Positions 27,701 through 34,045 of a stretch of DNA of 64,000 nt are shown here, one piece after another. Under the pieces are notes generated by a model, which saw only the letters and a list, made by a program, of their open reading frames with translations, was not told the origin of the DNA and searched no databases. Source of the DNA: Trissonchulus latispiculum. Lineage: Eukaryota > Nematoda > Enoplea > Enoplida > Ironidae. Position 1 is the first letter of the stretch. Each line of letters opens with the position of its first letter. Position numbers and translations under genes: made by a program. The stretch spans positions 32,629-96,628 of the forward strand of contig JASAND010012409.1 of the NCBI GenBank assembly GCA_030248195.1, in the 5' to 3' direction.

Positions 27701-30700
27701 CGCGCTTAAACAGTTTCAAAACAAGTTGATTCTCTTATTTGGAAAGCAGTATTTCTAGAACACCCGGTGAGCGAAGCACCAAGATAACAATAACCATCAC
27801 TGTATTAGCTACTATCAGGAACCAAAACCATGAATGTTTCCGCAATTACTTTGCGATGGCGGGTGCTTATATTGTGCAGAGGGTGAGATAAAATGTACGA
27901 CTTGAGAAATTCACCCGTTTCTCTTATTTACGTTCGCAGAGTTTTAGAAGGTTTTTCAGAACAAAAAAGGGACTGAGTCTGCTCCTTCAGACTACAGGGG
28001 AGACTATGACGGGAAAACCCGTGGAGGGCATGCTGCTGCCATCATATATGACATCACATATGGCCAATGAGGGCCTAGCCAAAAATACGGACAATTAAGG
28101 TGCTGGTATCGTTTCGTGCAGTGCTTTTGTGCGTATTTTTTGAAACGCCATAACTTTCGCAATTTTGTGAAATGGAAAGAAATTTATACATCATTTTAAA
28201 GCTTATAATCTGCAGATTCTCATGAGAGTACGAAACTAGTAAAAATCCGCAAAAAATAGCCAAATGTTCTGACATACTGACATTCGACAGGCTGAATATA
28301 GACCAAAAATTTTTGAACATCGATTTCTCAAACCTGTGGAATCGGCCAAAATTTTTTCTTGTGCTATCCTATAAAGGACATGTGGGCCGAGGGACATTTT
28401 TTTGGATTTGGCTCAGCAGGTCTTAACGGTCAAGAAAATCCATTAAAAGTGCGGTGACGCGAAATTTCGCAACTTTGCATTGAGTTTTCTCGCAACTGGA
28501 GATGTTTTAGCTCAATCCAAGAAAAATGTCCCTCCGCAATAGTGCGAATCCTCATTCTGCCAAAAATCACGCGAATCTATTGGGTAGTTTTTGAGAAATC
28601 GATGCTCAAAACAAAATAATCGCAGTTTTGCCAAAATGGGTTTTCGGCCAAATCTCTAGCTTAGAGCAACAAACTCCGGCTAATAGGCATTGATAAAATG
28701 TGCAATGAGACTGTGTATCGATCGAGTATAAATAAACCAAAATTGTCCGTACGATTTGGCAGTAATTTTGAGAAAACTGATTTTCTCGAAAACGGCCATT
28801 TTTGGACCCCAAAAATCGTTTTTTGCATATACTGACTTAACCCCTAGAGATAGCTCAAAAGTTGTTAAAGCAAAAATGTTCATTTTTGTGCCCTCCTTCT
28901 AGCCATACCAACCAATCCGGTGTCTCGACTATGTGCTGAGACAATAATGGCAAAAACCAAAAATTTCTTATCTTTGCACCAAAAAATGCGGGACTGGTCG
29001 CAGAATGTTAAAGAGCACCGAAATAGTATATTTGGAATGTTTCATCCACTTTCATAAAGAATTAAAGCCTATAAGGTCAAATTTACACAAAGCGATACCA
29101 GCACCTTAAGGGGGCGCTTACATTGTTTATTTTTCTTACATAATTTTAGGGAAATCCCAACTGAAGTTAATTTGGTTGGCAGAGTGTTTTGACAAAATTT
29201 CAGCAATTGAGACCACGTATGTACTTGACTAGCTACCATTATTGCTTTGAAAATAGAATTTTCATTAAAGCGCTTTACAACGACGTGCATATATCTCATC
29301 TACGTGGTTCCTCTCAAAGGTCACAGGCGGTTGAATATATGACAAAGTTACGTTGACCATTCCCGTCGCGTATGGCAAAGTAAAAACTAATCGTTCGACA
29401 ATGAATTCTACAGGATATGTCATGATGCTTTTGTGTTGGATTTATTTACGGTATTACGAAATTCACTACGCAGCTTATTAAATTATAATATCTGTACAAA
29501 GCAGAAGCGATTAACGTGCGAAAATTAATTTTCTCACAAATGCTTCAAACAGAAATGCTCAAATTTTGTATGTACGTTCATTTGAGGTGTACGCAGGGGC
29601 TATTTTTTAGTTTTTGTTTAATTAGTACATTCCGTGAGACATTGATTTTCAAAATTTTTAAGCATGAATAAAGTCAAAATTGCATAAATCGAGAAACTAA
29701 AATAAATTGCACCTACATTATGTTTATTCATACATTTGTGCAAAATTTGAGCTTATTTCATTCAGAGGTTAAGCAATGACACTATTTTGAAAATTTAAAA
29801 CTATCCCTGTTGTTAGCTCGCAAGCCAAGCACTGGATTCTTCATATTCCACATATTGCGAGTATTTAACACCAGCTAGCACTGGTAAAAGTTTGAAATGG
29901 ATTGGTTGAAAAATGAACTAAGGAGAATCGTTCCTGGTAATGCAAGCGCCCCTTAACAACTAATGGGTTGACATAGTAACTCTTCAAAACTTACCCAATC
30001 CGGTCTATCCAAGCTTTAACATATTTTTCAGCATTTGTATGTTCCTTGACATAATTCCGTTCTAAGAAATTTACGTGACTGAAAAAATAACTAGATTCCC
30101 CTATATGTCAACTGATGGTCGGAAGGTAAGCACATATGTGTTGATACTGCACCCAAATAGATATTCTTATCGAAATTCATATTATACACTGTTTTCTGGG
30201 AAACATAATTTTTAATTTATAGAAATAACATGTATACACTTTTCCGCACGGAACATGACCAAAAATTTTATAGTTAGAAAATAAAGGTTAGGAATTCTCA
30301 GGGCCACTCAATACAAAAGTTAAAGACAGACGCCCAAAGAAAAACCTTAATCGGGGCGCGGGGCTGAAAAGTCGGCCCTAACCTTATCGCTAAGCTAACC
30401 TAACAAAGCCCTACAACATGAATACTGAGATCTAAATAAACTACAGGGTAAACAAGACCAAATATTTGTCACTATAAAGAGTAGCTTACCCACAACTTCG
30501 CCACATCACTCCAAAATAATGTCATCTTAAAGTACGGATTGTAGTCACAGACCGTAACAGCTGGAAACTGCAAACCGTTTACAAATCTGGTCTCAACGCG
30601 TTTCTGATTGCTTCGATACATCGTTGTGCTGTGTGCAATCAAGAAGGACGCTACTCCCATAGATATTACTGTTATGACTACTCGACTCAATTGAGGTTTT

Positions 30701-30729
30701 GGTCTCTGTTGCTGTACTGCGGCTTGCTC
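3796..30729 (-). CDS. DEG/ENaC channel gene with embedded C-type-lectin-like domain (spliced, 5' end uncertain)
   Basis: This is a spliced gene for a trimeric amiloride-type sodium channel of the plasma membrane, with two membrane segments and a large extracellular part. Exons in order of transcription: 30490/30494-30729 (TM1, FPAVTVC motif), 29995-30078, 27452-27530, 27115-27316 and 26462-26646 (CTLD), 22122-22278, 18365-18450 (GKCFTM), 14706-14866 (VIVHD, GFVMSPGT), 12399-12469 (tentative), 10991-11067 (CDC), about 10390-10654 (CHCMWPC) and 3796-3945 (TM2, GAS filter, stop). Phases match directly at 27452/27316, 27115/26646, 26462/22278, 22122/18450, 18365/14866 and 10991/10654. Unresolved points are the true first exon, the 29995-27530 junction, part of the Cys-rich helix region, and the stretch just before TM2. 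The introns are filled with mobile elements. I am confident of the family and fairly confident of the CTLD as part of the same protein. Confidence 0.88.
3946..5478. other. Intronic DNA without a supported gene
   Basis: This lies within the last intron of the channel gene. It includes a 77-codon plus-strand open frame (4313-4546) with no recognisable family, a conserved hairpin at about 4611-4645 (listed separately) and AT-rich low-complexity DNA near 5040-5120. Confidence 0.5.
4609..4646. repeat. Hairpin motif, copy 1
   Basis: TATTTTTCCTGCTGCG is followed six bases later by CGCAGCAGG, forming a 9-bp stem. A near-identical unit with a changed loop occurs at about 31440-31476. The flanks differ, so the hairpin itself is the conserved unit. 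It may be an element end or a structured RNA signal. Confidence 0.6.
5479..5620 (+). repeat. Fragment of the TTAA-flanked element family A
   Basis: The stretch starting GTGTTAATTCCTTTTGGG and continuing through GAAACTTTCCAAAAT and TCTAGCACCCTC matches the left part of the complete element at 25201-26175. It is truncated before the middle of the element, and no right end is present. Confidence 0.6.
5727..7505 (+). CDS. DDE integrase protein with C-terminal CXC (tesmin/TSO1-like) domain
   Basis: The protein has an integrase zinc finger (H44, H49, C78, C81) and a retroviral-type DDE core with D108, D167 (QTDNGGEF) and E205 (NGLIERAN), all present. Next come an acidic Asp/Ala/Gly stretch at about 265-350 encoded by GAT-type triplet repeats, an SH3-like basic segment, and a CXC motif in the last 36 residues (CNCKSGC...CGC...CGTKC). 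It resembles KRBA2-like/Ginger-type integrase proteins, and the CXC motif suggests DNA binding. Position 5727 is TTG, not ATG. The frame stays open upstream to an acceptor-like TTTTAG at 5692-5697, so the true start is probably in an upstream exon, otherwise at Met30. It lies antisense in the last intron of the channel gene. No terminal inverted repeats were found, so it may be a mobile-element gene or a host-adopted one. Confidence 0.85.
6527..6770 (+). repeat. In-frame GAT/GCT trinucleotide repeat tract
   Basis: Long runs of GATGATGATGGT-type triplets and a GCT run lie inside the integrase frame and encode poly-Asp, Asp-Gly and poly-Ala. The reading frame stays open throughout. The tract separates the catalytic core from the C-terminal half and is likely to vary in length. 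Confidence 0.85.
7668..7673 (+). promoter_or_regulatory. Candidate polyadenylation signal for the integrase gene
   Basis: AATAAA lies about 160 bases after the TGA stop of the integrase frame, on the same strand. Confidence 0.5.
7755..7850. repeat. Short palindromic/direct repeats
   Basis: Units of the type TTACATACTGGACTAGTTCAG recur, some inverted around CAGTTCCGAACTG. The 85-codon minus-strand frame here comes from the repeat. The rest of 7506-8958 shows no supportable gene. Confidence 0.6.
8959..9822. mobile_element. Inverted-repeat (foldback) element
   Basis: The left end TTAGCACACCCA (8959) pairs with TGGGTGTGCTAA (to 9821). The arms continue inward for roughly 350 bases with divergence (for example the ACAATAGAAGGAATTTGG and GGCCAATCTGCTTCCCG pairs). 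No coding capacity. It is diverged and therefore old, and lies in a channel-gene intron. Confidence 0.75.
10390..10654 (-). CDS. DEG/ENaC exon: cysteine-rich palm/thumb segment
   Basis: After an acceptor (TTTGCAAAG) the frame reads NECLGQCLWEHV and later CHCMWPCRFELQLL, the spaced-cysteine pattern that precedes TM2 in this family. Phase 1 entry joins it correctly to the 10991-11067 exon. The 3' limit is uncertain. A phase-0 donor (ACC/GTAAAA, near 10465) would suit the TM2 exon, but it would leave the linker shorter than usual. The open frame itself runs to 10356. Confidence 0.75.
10991..11067 (-). CDS. DEG/ENaC exon: CDC segment
   Basis: TTGACAG acceptor and GTAAGT donor bracket 77 bases reading CDCYDERIPVPSNST and on to a further cysteine. 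This matches the C-x-C segment of DEG/ENaC proteins after the finger/palm core. Phase 1 out matches the next exon at 10654. Confidence 0.8.
11265..11330 (-). ncRNA. Degenerate hammerhead-like motif
   Basis: On the minus strand CTGAGGA (11323-11317) is followed by a GATGC/GCATC stem and then GAAAC (11295-11291), with a later GGTC. This has the order of a hammerhead ribozyme core (CUGANGA, stem II, GAAA, NUH). There is one extra A before stem II, and stem I pairs badly next to the core, so activity is doubtful. Such cores are known in Penelope-like and other retroelements. The flanking DNA looks like a repeat. Confidence 0.3.
11588..12070 (-). repeat. Diverged copy of the TTAA-flanked element at 34700-35105
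   Basis: Read on the minus strand, this segment follows the 34700-35105 element throughout: G/C-run ends with GGGCTTG and CCAAGCCC blocks, CCCCTTGTCCCCGACGG, TTCCGGCG and an AT-rich centre. One end keeps ATTAAC; the other TTAA is mutated. It lies in a channel-gene intron. Confidence 0.65.
12399..12469 (-). CDS. Tentative DEG/ENaC exon
   Basis: A TATTTTAG acceptor is followed by an open stretch KLERRLHTGQTDCWTNTN. It enters in phase 0, as needed after 14706, and leaves in phase 2 at a weak GTTAAC donor, as needed for 11067. An Arg-rich segment before a lone cysteine is expected here in the family, but the donor is poor and a following helix with paired cysteines is missing. Confidence 0.4.
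12470..14705. other. Intronic DNA without a supported gene
   Basis: AT-rich sequence with short frames only. A stretch near 13500-13650 shares wording with DNA near 36880-37000, so part of it is probably old repeat. No convincing exon, RNA gene or paired element ends were seen. Confidence 0.5.
14706..14866 (-). CDS. DEG/ENaC exon: conserved extracellular core
   Basis: Between a TTCTAG acceptor and a GTAAGT donor, the exon reads GLKLLLNASAPTVYDF, then VIVHDWRTKPIP and GFVMSPGTVSS. This is the family signature (G-L-x-L-x-L-N, then V-x-I-H-D, then G-F-x-x-x-P-G-T) of the beta-ball/palm region. Phase 1 in, phase 0 out. It is the strongest single match in the gene. Confidence 0.92.
15913..16320. 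repeat. AGTTTC hexanucleotide satellite with inverted block
   Basis: Dozens of AGTTTC/AGTTTT units occur in one direction. A reversed block CTGAAACTGAAACTGAAAC lies at about 16256-16277, after which the original direction resumes. The array can therefore fold back on itself. It lies in a channel-gene intron. Confidence 0.85.
16650..16725 (+). repeat. tRNA-derived SINE head or tRNA pseudogene
   Basis: An A-box-like TGACTCAGTGG (16657-16667) and a B-box-like GGTTCGATGCC (16704-16714) sit at tRNA spacing, as in an internal RNA polymerase III promoter. Acceptor and T stems do not pair well, so it is not a working tRNA. No tail or second copy was identified here. Confidence 0.45.
18365..18450 (-). 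CDS. DEG/ENaC exon: GKCFTM segment
   Basis: CTATTTTTAG acceptor and CTGCAG/GTAAAT donor enclose 86 bases reading NFDEWYDPYQGKCFTMTTEK, followed by a short Gly-rich end. This is the G-x-C-[FY]-T-[FM] motif of DEG/ENaC channels. Phases fit both neighbours (22122 and 14866). Confidence 0.88.
18451..19839. other. Intronic DNA without a supported gene
   Basis: Only short open frames in AT-rich sequence. No domain, RNA gene or paired repeats were recognised. Confidence 0.5.
19840..20835. mobile_element. Inverted-repeat (foldback) element
   Basis: The arms at about 19840-20100 and 20567-20835 are inverted copies. Both contain TTTTACGGGGACAG or a near match, GACTTAAGT and GGCTGTTGTACATTTTACGG. The centre is AT-rich and non-coding. 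It lies in a channel-gene intron. Confidence 0.75.
20836..22121. other. Intronic DNA without a supported gene
   Basis: Short frames only. No domain, paired repeat ends or RNA gene was recognised. Confidence 0.45.
22122..22278 (-). CDS. DEG/ENaC exon between CTLD and core
   Basis: TATTTTATTTAG acceptor; the frame reads NDTVWRGGNSKTLTDLILD and ends EYIYVCIW at a G/GTATAT donor. Phase 1 entry fits the CTLD exon at 26462 and phase 2 exit fits 18450. An alternative donor 12 bases earlier (TAT/GTATGC) would break the frame. It probably forms the finger segment before the GKCFTM motif. Confidence 0.75.
22634..24770 (+). mobile_element. Internally deleted LTR retrotransposon (gypsy-like)
   Basis: Related LTRs at about 22634-22880 and 24545-24770 share TGTGCTGACTGC, ATTGCATCA, TTGTTGTCATTGCT and the end GTCCGCCTCGACA. 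The first is followed by ACTGGCGACGAGAG, a usual gypsy primer-site context. Only about 1.7 kb of decayed pol remains inside. The LTRs are clearly diverged, so the copy is old. It lies in the channel intron between 26462 and 22278, on the opposite strand. Confidence 0.75.
23040..24420 (+). pseudogene. Decayed pol fragment (RNase H, zinc finger, integrase)
   Basis: Broken frames give RNase H-like words (YLRASDVGLGAVL, then PIAYASHTLQP), an integrase zinc-finger part (HSAYDGHPGIVRMKRKFLES) and an integrase core part (RTDIYNPQKNGKLERFNRCL). Stops and frameshifts interrupt all of them. RT is mostly missing. Non-functional. Confidence 0.75.
25201..26175. mobile_element. Complete TTAA-flanked non-autonomous element, family A
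   Basis: TTAA (25201-25204) is followed by GGTGGTGATTCCTTTTGG. The exact reverse complement ends at 26171, followed by TTAA (26172-26175). TTAA duplication and an 18-bp perfect TIR are typical of non-autonomous piggyBac-type elements, though TIRs there usually begin CC. No transposase. Related fragments lie at 5479, about 53250, 54775-55223, 56669 and 57640. Confidence 0.85.
26462..26646 (-). CDS. Channel gene exon: second half of the CTLD
   Basis: Acceptor TCGTTTAAG and donor AACG/GTACGG. The frame reads YVQLDQFHHLQTILNWNTYL and later NSGIICQILNSPEDVC. It completes the lectin-like fold: the IICQ matches the C-terminal I-C-[EQ] strand of CTLDs. The usual W-x-W and Ca-binding EPN/QPD and WND motifs are absent, so sugar binding is unlikely. 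Phases fit both neighbours. Confidence 0.7.
26844..27114. other. Intron between the CTLD exons
   Basis: Non-coding apart from a 61-codon plus-strand frame with no homology that I recognise. It separates the two CTLD exons. Confidence 0.5.
27115..27316 (-). CDS. Channel gene exon: first half of the CTLD
   Basis: GGTTATAG acceptor and AAA/GTGAAT donor. The frame reads CPVGWISGDRACYYN, then PETAEAACRQQNPKSTLPVF and DSEQLSNF. This is the start of a C-type-lectin-like domain: C-P-x-G-W, then C-Y, then A-x-x-x-C, then L with a following S/D-x-E-x-x-x-F. Phase 1 entry joins it to 27452 (G+AT gives Asp). Confidence 0.82.
27452..27530 (-). CDS. Channel gene exon: Lys/Thr-rich linker before the CTLD
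   Basis: TTTGTTTCAG acceptor and TCTG/GTAAAT donor. It reads YNLKQGKPTTKATNKRPPFM, then ETNFVS. As drawn it starts in phase 0, which fits the 30490 donor. An alternative acceptor (TTTAATAG, exon start 27558) would instead fit phase 2 from 29995. So 29995-30078 may be an alternatively included exon. Confidence 0.75.
27559..28094. other. Intronic DNA without a supported exon
   Basis: A possible minus-strand exon near 27940-28000 has splice-like edges, but its phase does not fit both neighbours, so I do not call it. Confidence 0.4.
28095..29109. mobile_element. TTAA-flanked non-autonomous element, family B
   Basis: TTAA (28095) plus GGTGCTGGTATCGTTTCGTG on the left and the near-exact inverse ending in TTAA (29106-29109). 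TIRs match at 18 of 20 bases. No transposase frame. It shares its right TTAA with the next element. Confidence 0.85.
29106..29956. mobile_element. TTAA-flanked non-autonomous element, family C
   Basis: TTAA then GGGGGCGCTTACATT on the left; AATGCAAGCGCCCC then TTAA (29953-29956) on the right. No coding capacity. It abuts the family B element, with one TTAA serving both. Confidence 0.8.
29995..30078 (-). CDS. Channel gene exon (possibly alternative)
   Basis: TTTTTTCAG acceptor and strong GG/GTAAGT donor. The only open frame reads HVNFLERNYVKEHTNAEKYV, then KAWIDRIG, and has phase 2 at both ends. It fits the upstream exon only if the GTGGGT donor at 30494 is used, and the downstream exon only if it starts at 27558. 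Confidence 0.6.
30490..30729 (-). CDS. Channel gene exon: TM1 and FPAVTVC motif
   Basis: TTTTTGTAG acceptor. A Gln/Pro-rich lead (EQAAVQQQRPKPQ) is followed by a hydrophobic TM1 (VVITVISMGVASFLI) and then the family-defining FPAVTVCDYNPY after it. The donor is TGG/GTAAGC (phase 0) or, 4 bases earlier, TT/GTGGGT (phase 2). The usual start codon and cytoplasmic N-terminus lie upstream. Confidence 0.88.
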
Positions 30730-30850
30730 CTACAAAAACAGGATGCTACACAACTGAAACTCAGAGCATATCTTGAACTTGAAATTCTTAATAAAGCAAA
30801 AAATGTTAGGGTTTGCGGCATACTTACTTACTTCAACAGGCAAAGCAAAC

Positions 30851-30910
30851 CTGTTGGTTCATTTCATTCAGCTGAGGTTTTGGCTTCTCCAGCGACATTG
30901 TGGCTTGCTC
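30851..30910 (-). CDS. Duplicated N-terminal exon-like segment
   Basis: TTTTTTGTAG is followed by a frame reading EQATMSLEKPKPQLNEMNQQ, a clear sister of EQAAVQQQRPKPQLS at the start of the TM1 exon. A phase-0 donor (CAG/GTTTGC) would splice it straight to 30729 in frame and would supply an ATG. A stronger GTAAGTAAGT donor further on is out of frame. It may be the real first coding exon or a relic of a local tandem duplication. Confidence 0.45.
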
Positions 30911-31366
30911 CTACAAAAAACAGCCACGATTCATCACTTAATGAGACTGAAATTCTACGTTAAAGTAAAATATTTTCTCGTTTTCTGCTTACCTTAACTG
31001 ACTAAAACAAAATTTATGTAAAGGATGTAAAGTCATGGATGCATCTAACAATACTTTCACTCGATCAGCGGATGGATCAATGATGGTAGCAACTCAGTAT
31101 GGTTGCTAATTATGCGGGTGCCACCCTAAAAACCTTTCTACCGCTTGCTAGGGTTGCCTAATTTGGATATAATTTCCAATGTTGGCAGGGGTGAGGTTTA
31201 AGCTTGCTTAGAGAATAGCAGGTGAGGTAGGAAGGTCAAAAGTTTCAAAAACGACCAAAACAGCCAAATTGCGAACTGTGAACTCTTCCAAAAATGATGC
31301 TGATATGGAGCTCAGCGAGAACCACTCGGCTCGCAGAACACAAAATTGGGCAGCCAAATTGCTGGA

Positions 31367-33279
31367 TTAAGGGAGGGTCCATGTTTTTTCGACTTCTTCG
31401 GAAGCCGCTGATTTTTACATGTTTTATTGTCCAAACGACATATTTTTCCTGCTGCGCCTCAGCGCAGCAGGTCTCTTATGTTTGCTTGGTCCGTGCCCTC
31501 ACACGCATTTTGCTTCATAAATATACGCATCACCGTAAATGCCTGTAAACAATGGTTTAAGATAGGGCTAGCATGATTTGTGTGTGAAAACTTGTCTTTC
31601 ATTCCACAGAACTTCTGTTTCCGATTTATGTACATATGACGCATATATGTATGTATTTTCCAATTCCAAAATCTGAAATGTCTATTCTCTGTTCTGATTG
31701 ATGACTCATTGTTAAAGTTAAACTTTGTGTCATCTCAGTAGAGATTTCTCAAATACATGGAACTTAGGAAAAACATGTGATACGTATGTATGTACTGCAC
31801 ATTCAAACGCTGAATAGTTTAAACTTTATTTCTAAAGGTAAATTAAGTTCTCCAAGATTTTTTAAAAATCTCAATGTTTTGCACGTATATTGCCTGTAGT
31901 AAGAAGTCAGAGCTCTCTTACCAAATAATTATAGCTGCGCAGCAGGTTTACAATTATTTAAATGTCCGTCCAGCGGAAACTGAATCTTTTGCACAAAGTC
32001 TTGCTTGTTAATAGTTTCGTGTATGTTTGTGTTTAATTGTGTTTAACAAAGTCACAGGCCATAAATTCACCTCAGACTGGAGGTGTGCATGGGCTAAACA
32101 TAGAAGATACCACTTTTCACGTGCGCCAGAGAAATTTCCCGAATGTAAACCGATCCATATTATATTATTGTTGCGTTTACGGACTTATCTGTAGCAGTCA
32201 GAACTTTTATTTTGGTTTTTAAAATGGAACTATTAAAGTATGAACATTTGGTACCAAATTCAGCAAATTTTAATACTTCAGCATAATTCACAAAAAATGC
32301 TTTATTAAGAAATCGTCAACACCCAAATTGAGTTACGATTACGAACAGAGCACAGCTAGATTACAGAAAAGTGGCAAAATATATAATATAAAGTTTTGAT
32401 GGATCTTGTGTCTGTCCTGAGGTTTCTGTGGCGCAAATGAAAAAGACACAATTTTTCGTATTTCCTGACTGTTTAACCCTTTAATGCCGGATAGTTAGAT
32501 ACATTCCCCAAGTGGCGACTTTCGACATACAAAGTTTTTGAGCAGAGGACAGTTACCGTTTGGCATTCTGGGCATTTGCTCGTTTTTTCCTCAACACGTG
32601 GCCAAATTTTGAGAGCATACATTTACCCCAACGTGAAAAATTTAGTTTCTTTAGCTTTCTGCCGAAAATAAAAATTTAGATGATTTCAAGCCTTGTTGTT
32701 CCATGTTTCAAGCCAAGTGCTGCATGGAAACGAATCCAGCTCCGGCTGTTGTTCGTCGGCGGATAATTTGTTCCACCTGTTGATAAGGGAGGTTATGCAC
32801 ATTCAAATAATGTATGGGTCATTTTGTTTCAGCCGCAACATTCAAAATTAGAAATTAATTTGTTGGTTTCTGAAAAGGAAGTTTTGGAAAAACTCGTACT
32901 TTTCCCGACATTGACGGTTTCTTATTTCTGGGTGCATCGGGGACCCTTCAATGCTTACATTCTACATGTAGAGCAACAAGTATTCTCTATCGATTGCTGT
33001 GGCAGCCCTATTTCTCTAGGTGCTCCCAATAAAAGATGACAGCCAAAAATGTGGAATCGACTGAAATTTGACGTGAATTCGACGTGAAATTTCCAGCCGT
33101 TAGTCCTGAGGAAATCCAGGCACTAAAGGGTAACGTATGTAGAACTCCTTTTTGAGGTGAAATTATTCAACAACCGTAAGACTTGCTACTCGTTAAAGTT
33201 TACCGTTGGTGGAGAAATTTGTAAAACCAGTGACATCGACGAAAGTTGACGTATTGGCACCAAAATAGATCCCCCTTAA
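31367..33279. mobile_element. TTAA-flanked element, family D
   Basis: The left end TTAAGGGAGGGTCC, followed by TTTTTTCGAC, resembles the left end of the 35800 element. The right end ATCCCCCTTAA closes at 33279. TIRs are short and imperfect. The second conserved hairpin lies inside. No transposase seen. Confidence 0.5.
31440..31477. repeat. Hairpin motif, copy 2
   Basis: TATTTTTCCTGCTGCG, a six-base loop (CCTCAG), then CGCAGCAGGTCT. The stem and the T-run are conserved relative to 4609-4646, while the loop differs. Confidence 0.6.
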
Positions 33280-33685
33280 CTTGGTTTTTCACTGCACAGC
33301 GTAGAAATGAAGTTGTAGTTACTGTCTGTAAATCTCACAATCAGCAAAATATCATATCAACTAATCACTGTAAATATCAGCAGTCAATGAACTTTGATTT
33401 CAGTCTTTGTTTACAATGAACTACAATTGCATGTCAATAACTATCAATTGTAGTACACTAACTGTCAATTACATGTCAATAACTAACCGCCTCATTCATG
33501 TTTGCCGTGGCAGAGAATAATTTTTAGATGCAGCAGATGTAAACCAAAATCAACCAAATATCATAAAACATTTAGTTATGTACATTTGTCGTAGCCTAGT
33601 AGTCAAATTGGCCGTTTAGTTAAAAGGCTAAAGCTGTGGTTACATTTGACAATCTTGTGACAACGCGTTGTGACAACTGCAGTTG

Positions 33686-33982
33686 TGTAGCGGGGCTAGT
33701 AGGTTTCCCTACGTACTAAAACCGTTACCACGCCCTGACGTAGCGGACGCGGAGACCGTGGCACGGATGGATAACTGACCGACTAGAGGAGACGGTCTGG
33801 ACAGCCTCACCAGATAAATACGCAGGGGTAATTCCGATCCTAAGGGCGAGATGACTCGCGCTCTCACTCACTCAGAATAGAACTACCTACTTAGCAGGAG
33901 CTCAGTAAGACTTAGCCTAACCAAATACACTTTAATAAGAACAGAACAACAAGTTGACCGTGTGTCACCTTGCTCCGTTACA
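33686..33982 (-). repeat. 3' LTR of the gypsy element (297 bp)
   Basis: On the plus strand it starts TGTAGCGGGGCTAGTAGG and ends TTGCTCCGTTACA. The first 72 and last 30 bases match the other LTR almost exactly, but the middle is different and shorter. Confidence 0.85.
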
Positions 33983-33993
33983 TCTCCCCAGGG
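33983..33993 (-). promoter_or_regulatory. Candidate polypurine tract
   Basis: Immediately upstream of the 3' LTR, on the element's strand, is CCTGGGGAGA. This is the expected position and composition for plus-strand priming. Confidence 0.5.
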
Positions 33994-34045
33994 CTCGCCA
34001 TCCCAACTCCCGAGAGGATCACTGCACAAATGGCAAACTGGTACG

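Noticed and set aside
27940..28000. Possible extra channel exon (LKEQTQSLFCSEKP)
   Set aside because: Splice-like edges and correct entry phase, but its exit phase gives a stop in the next exon.
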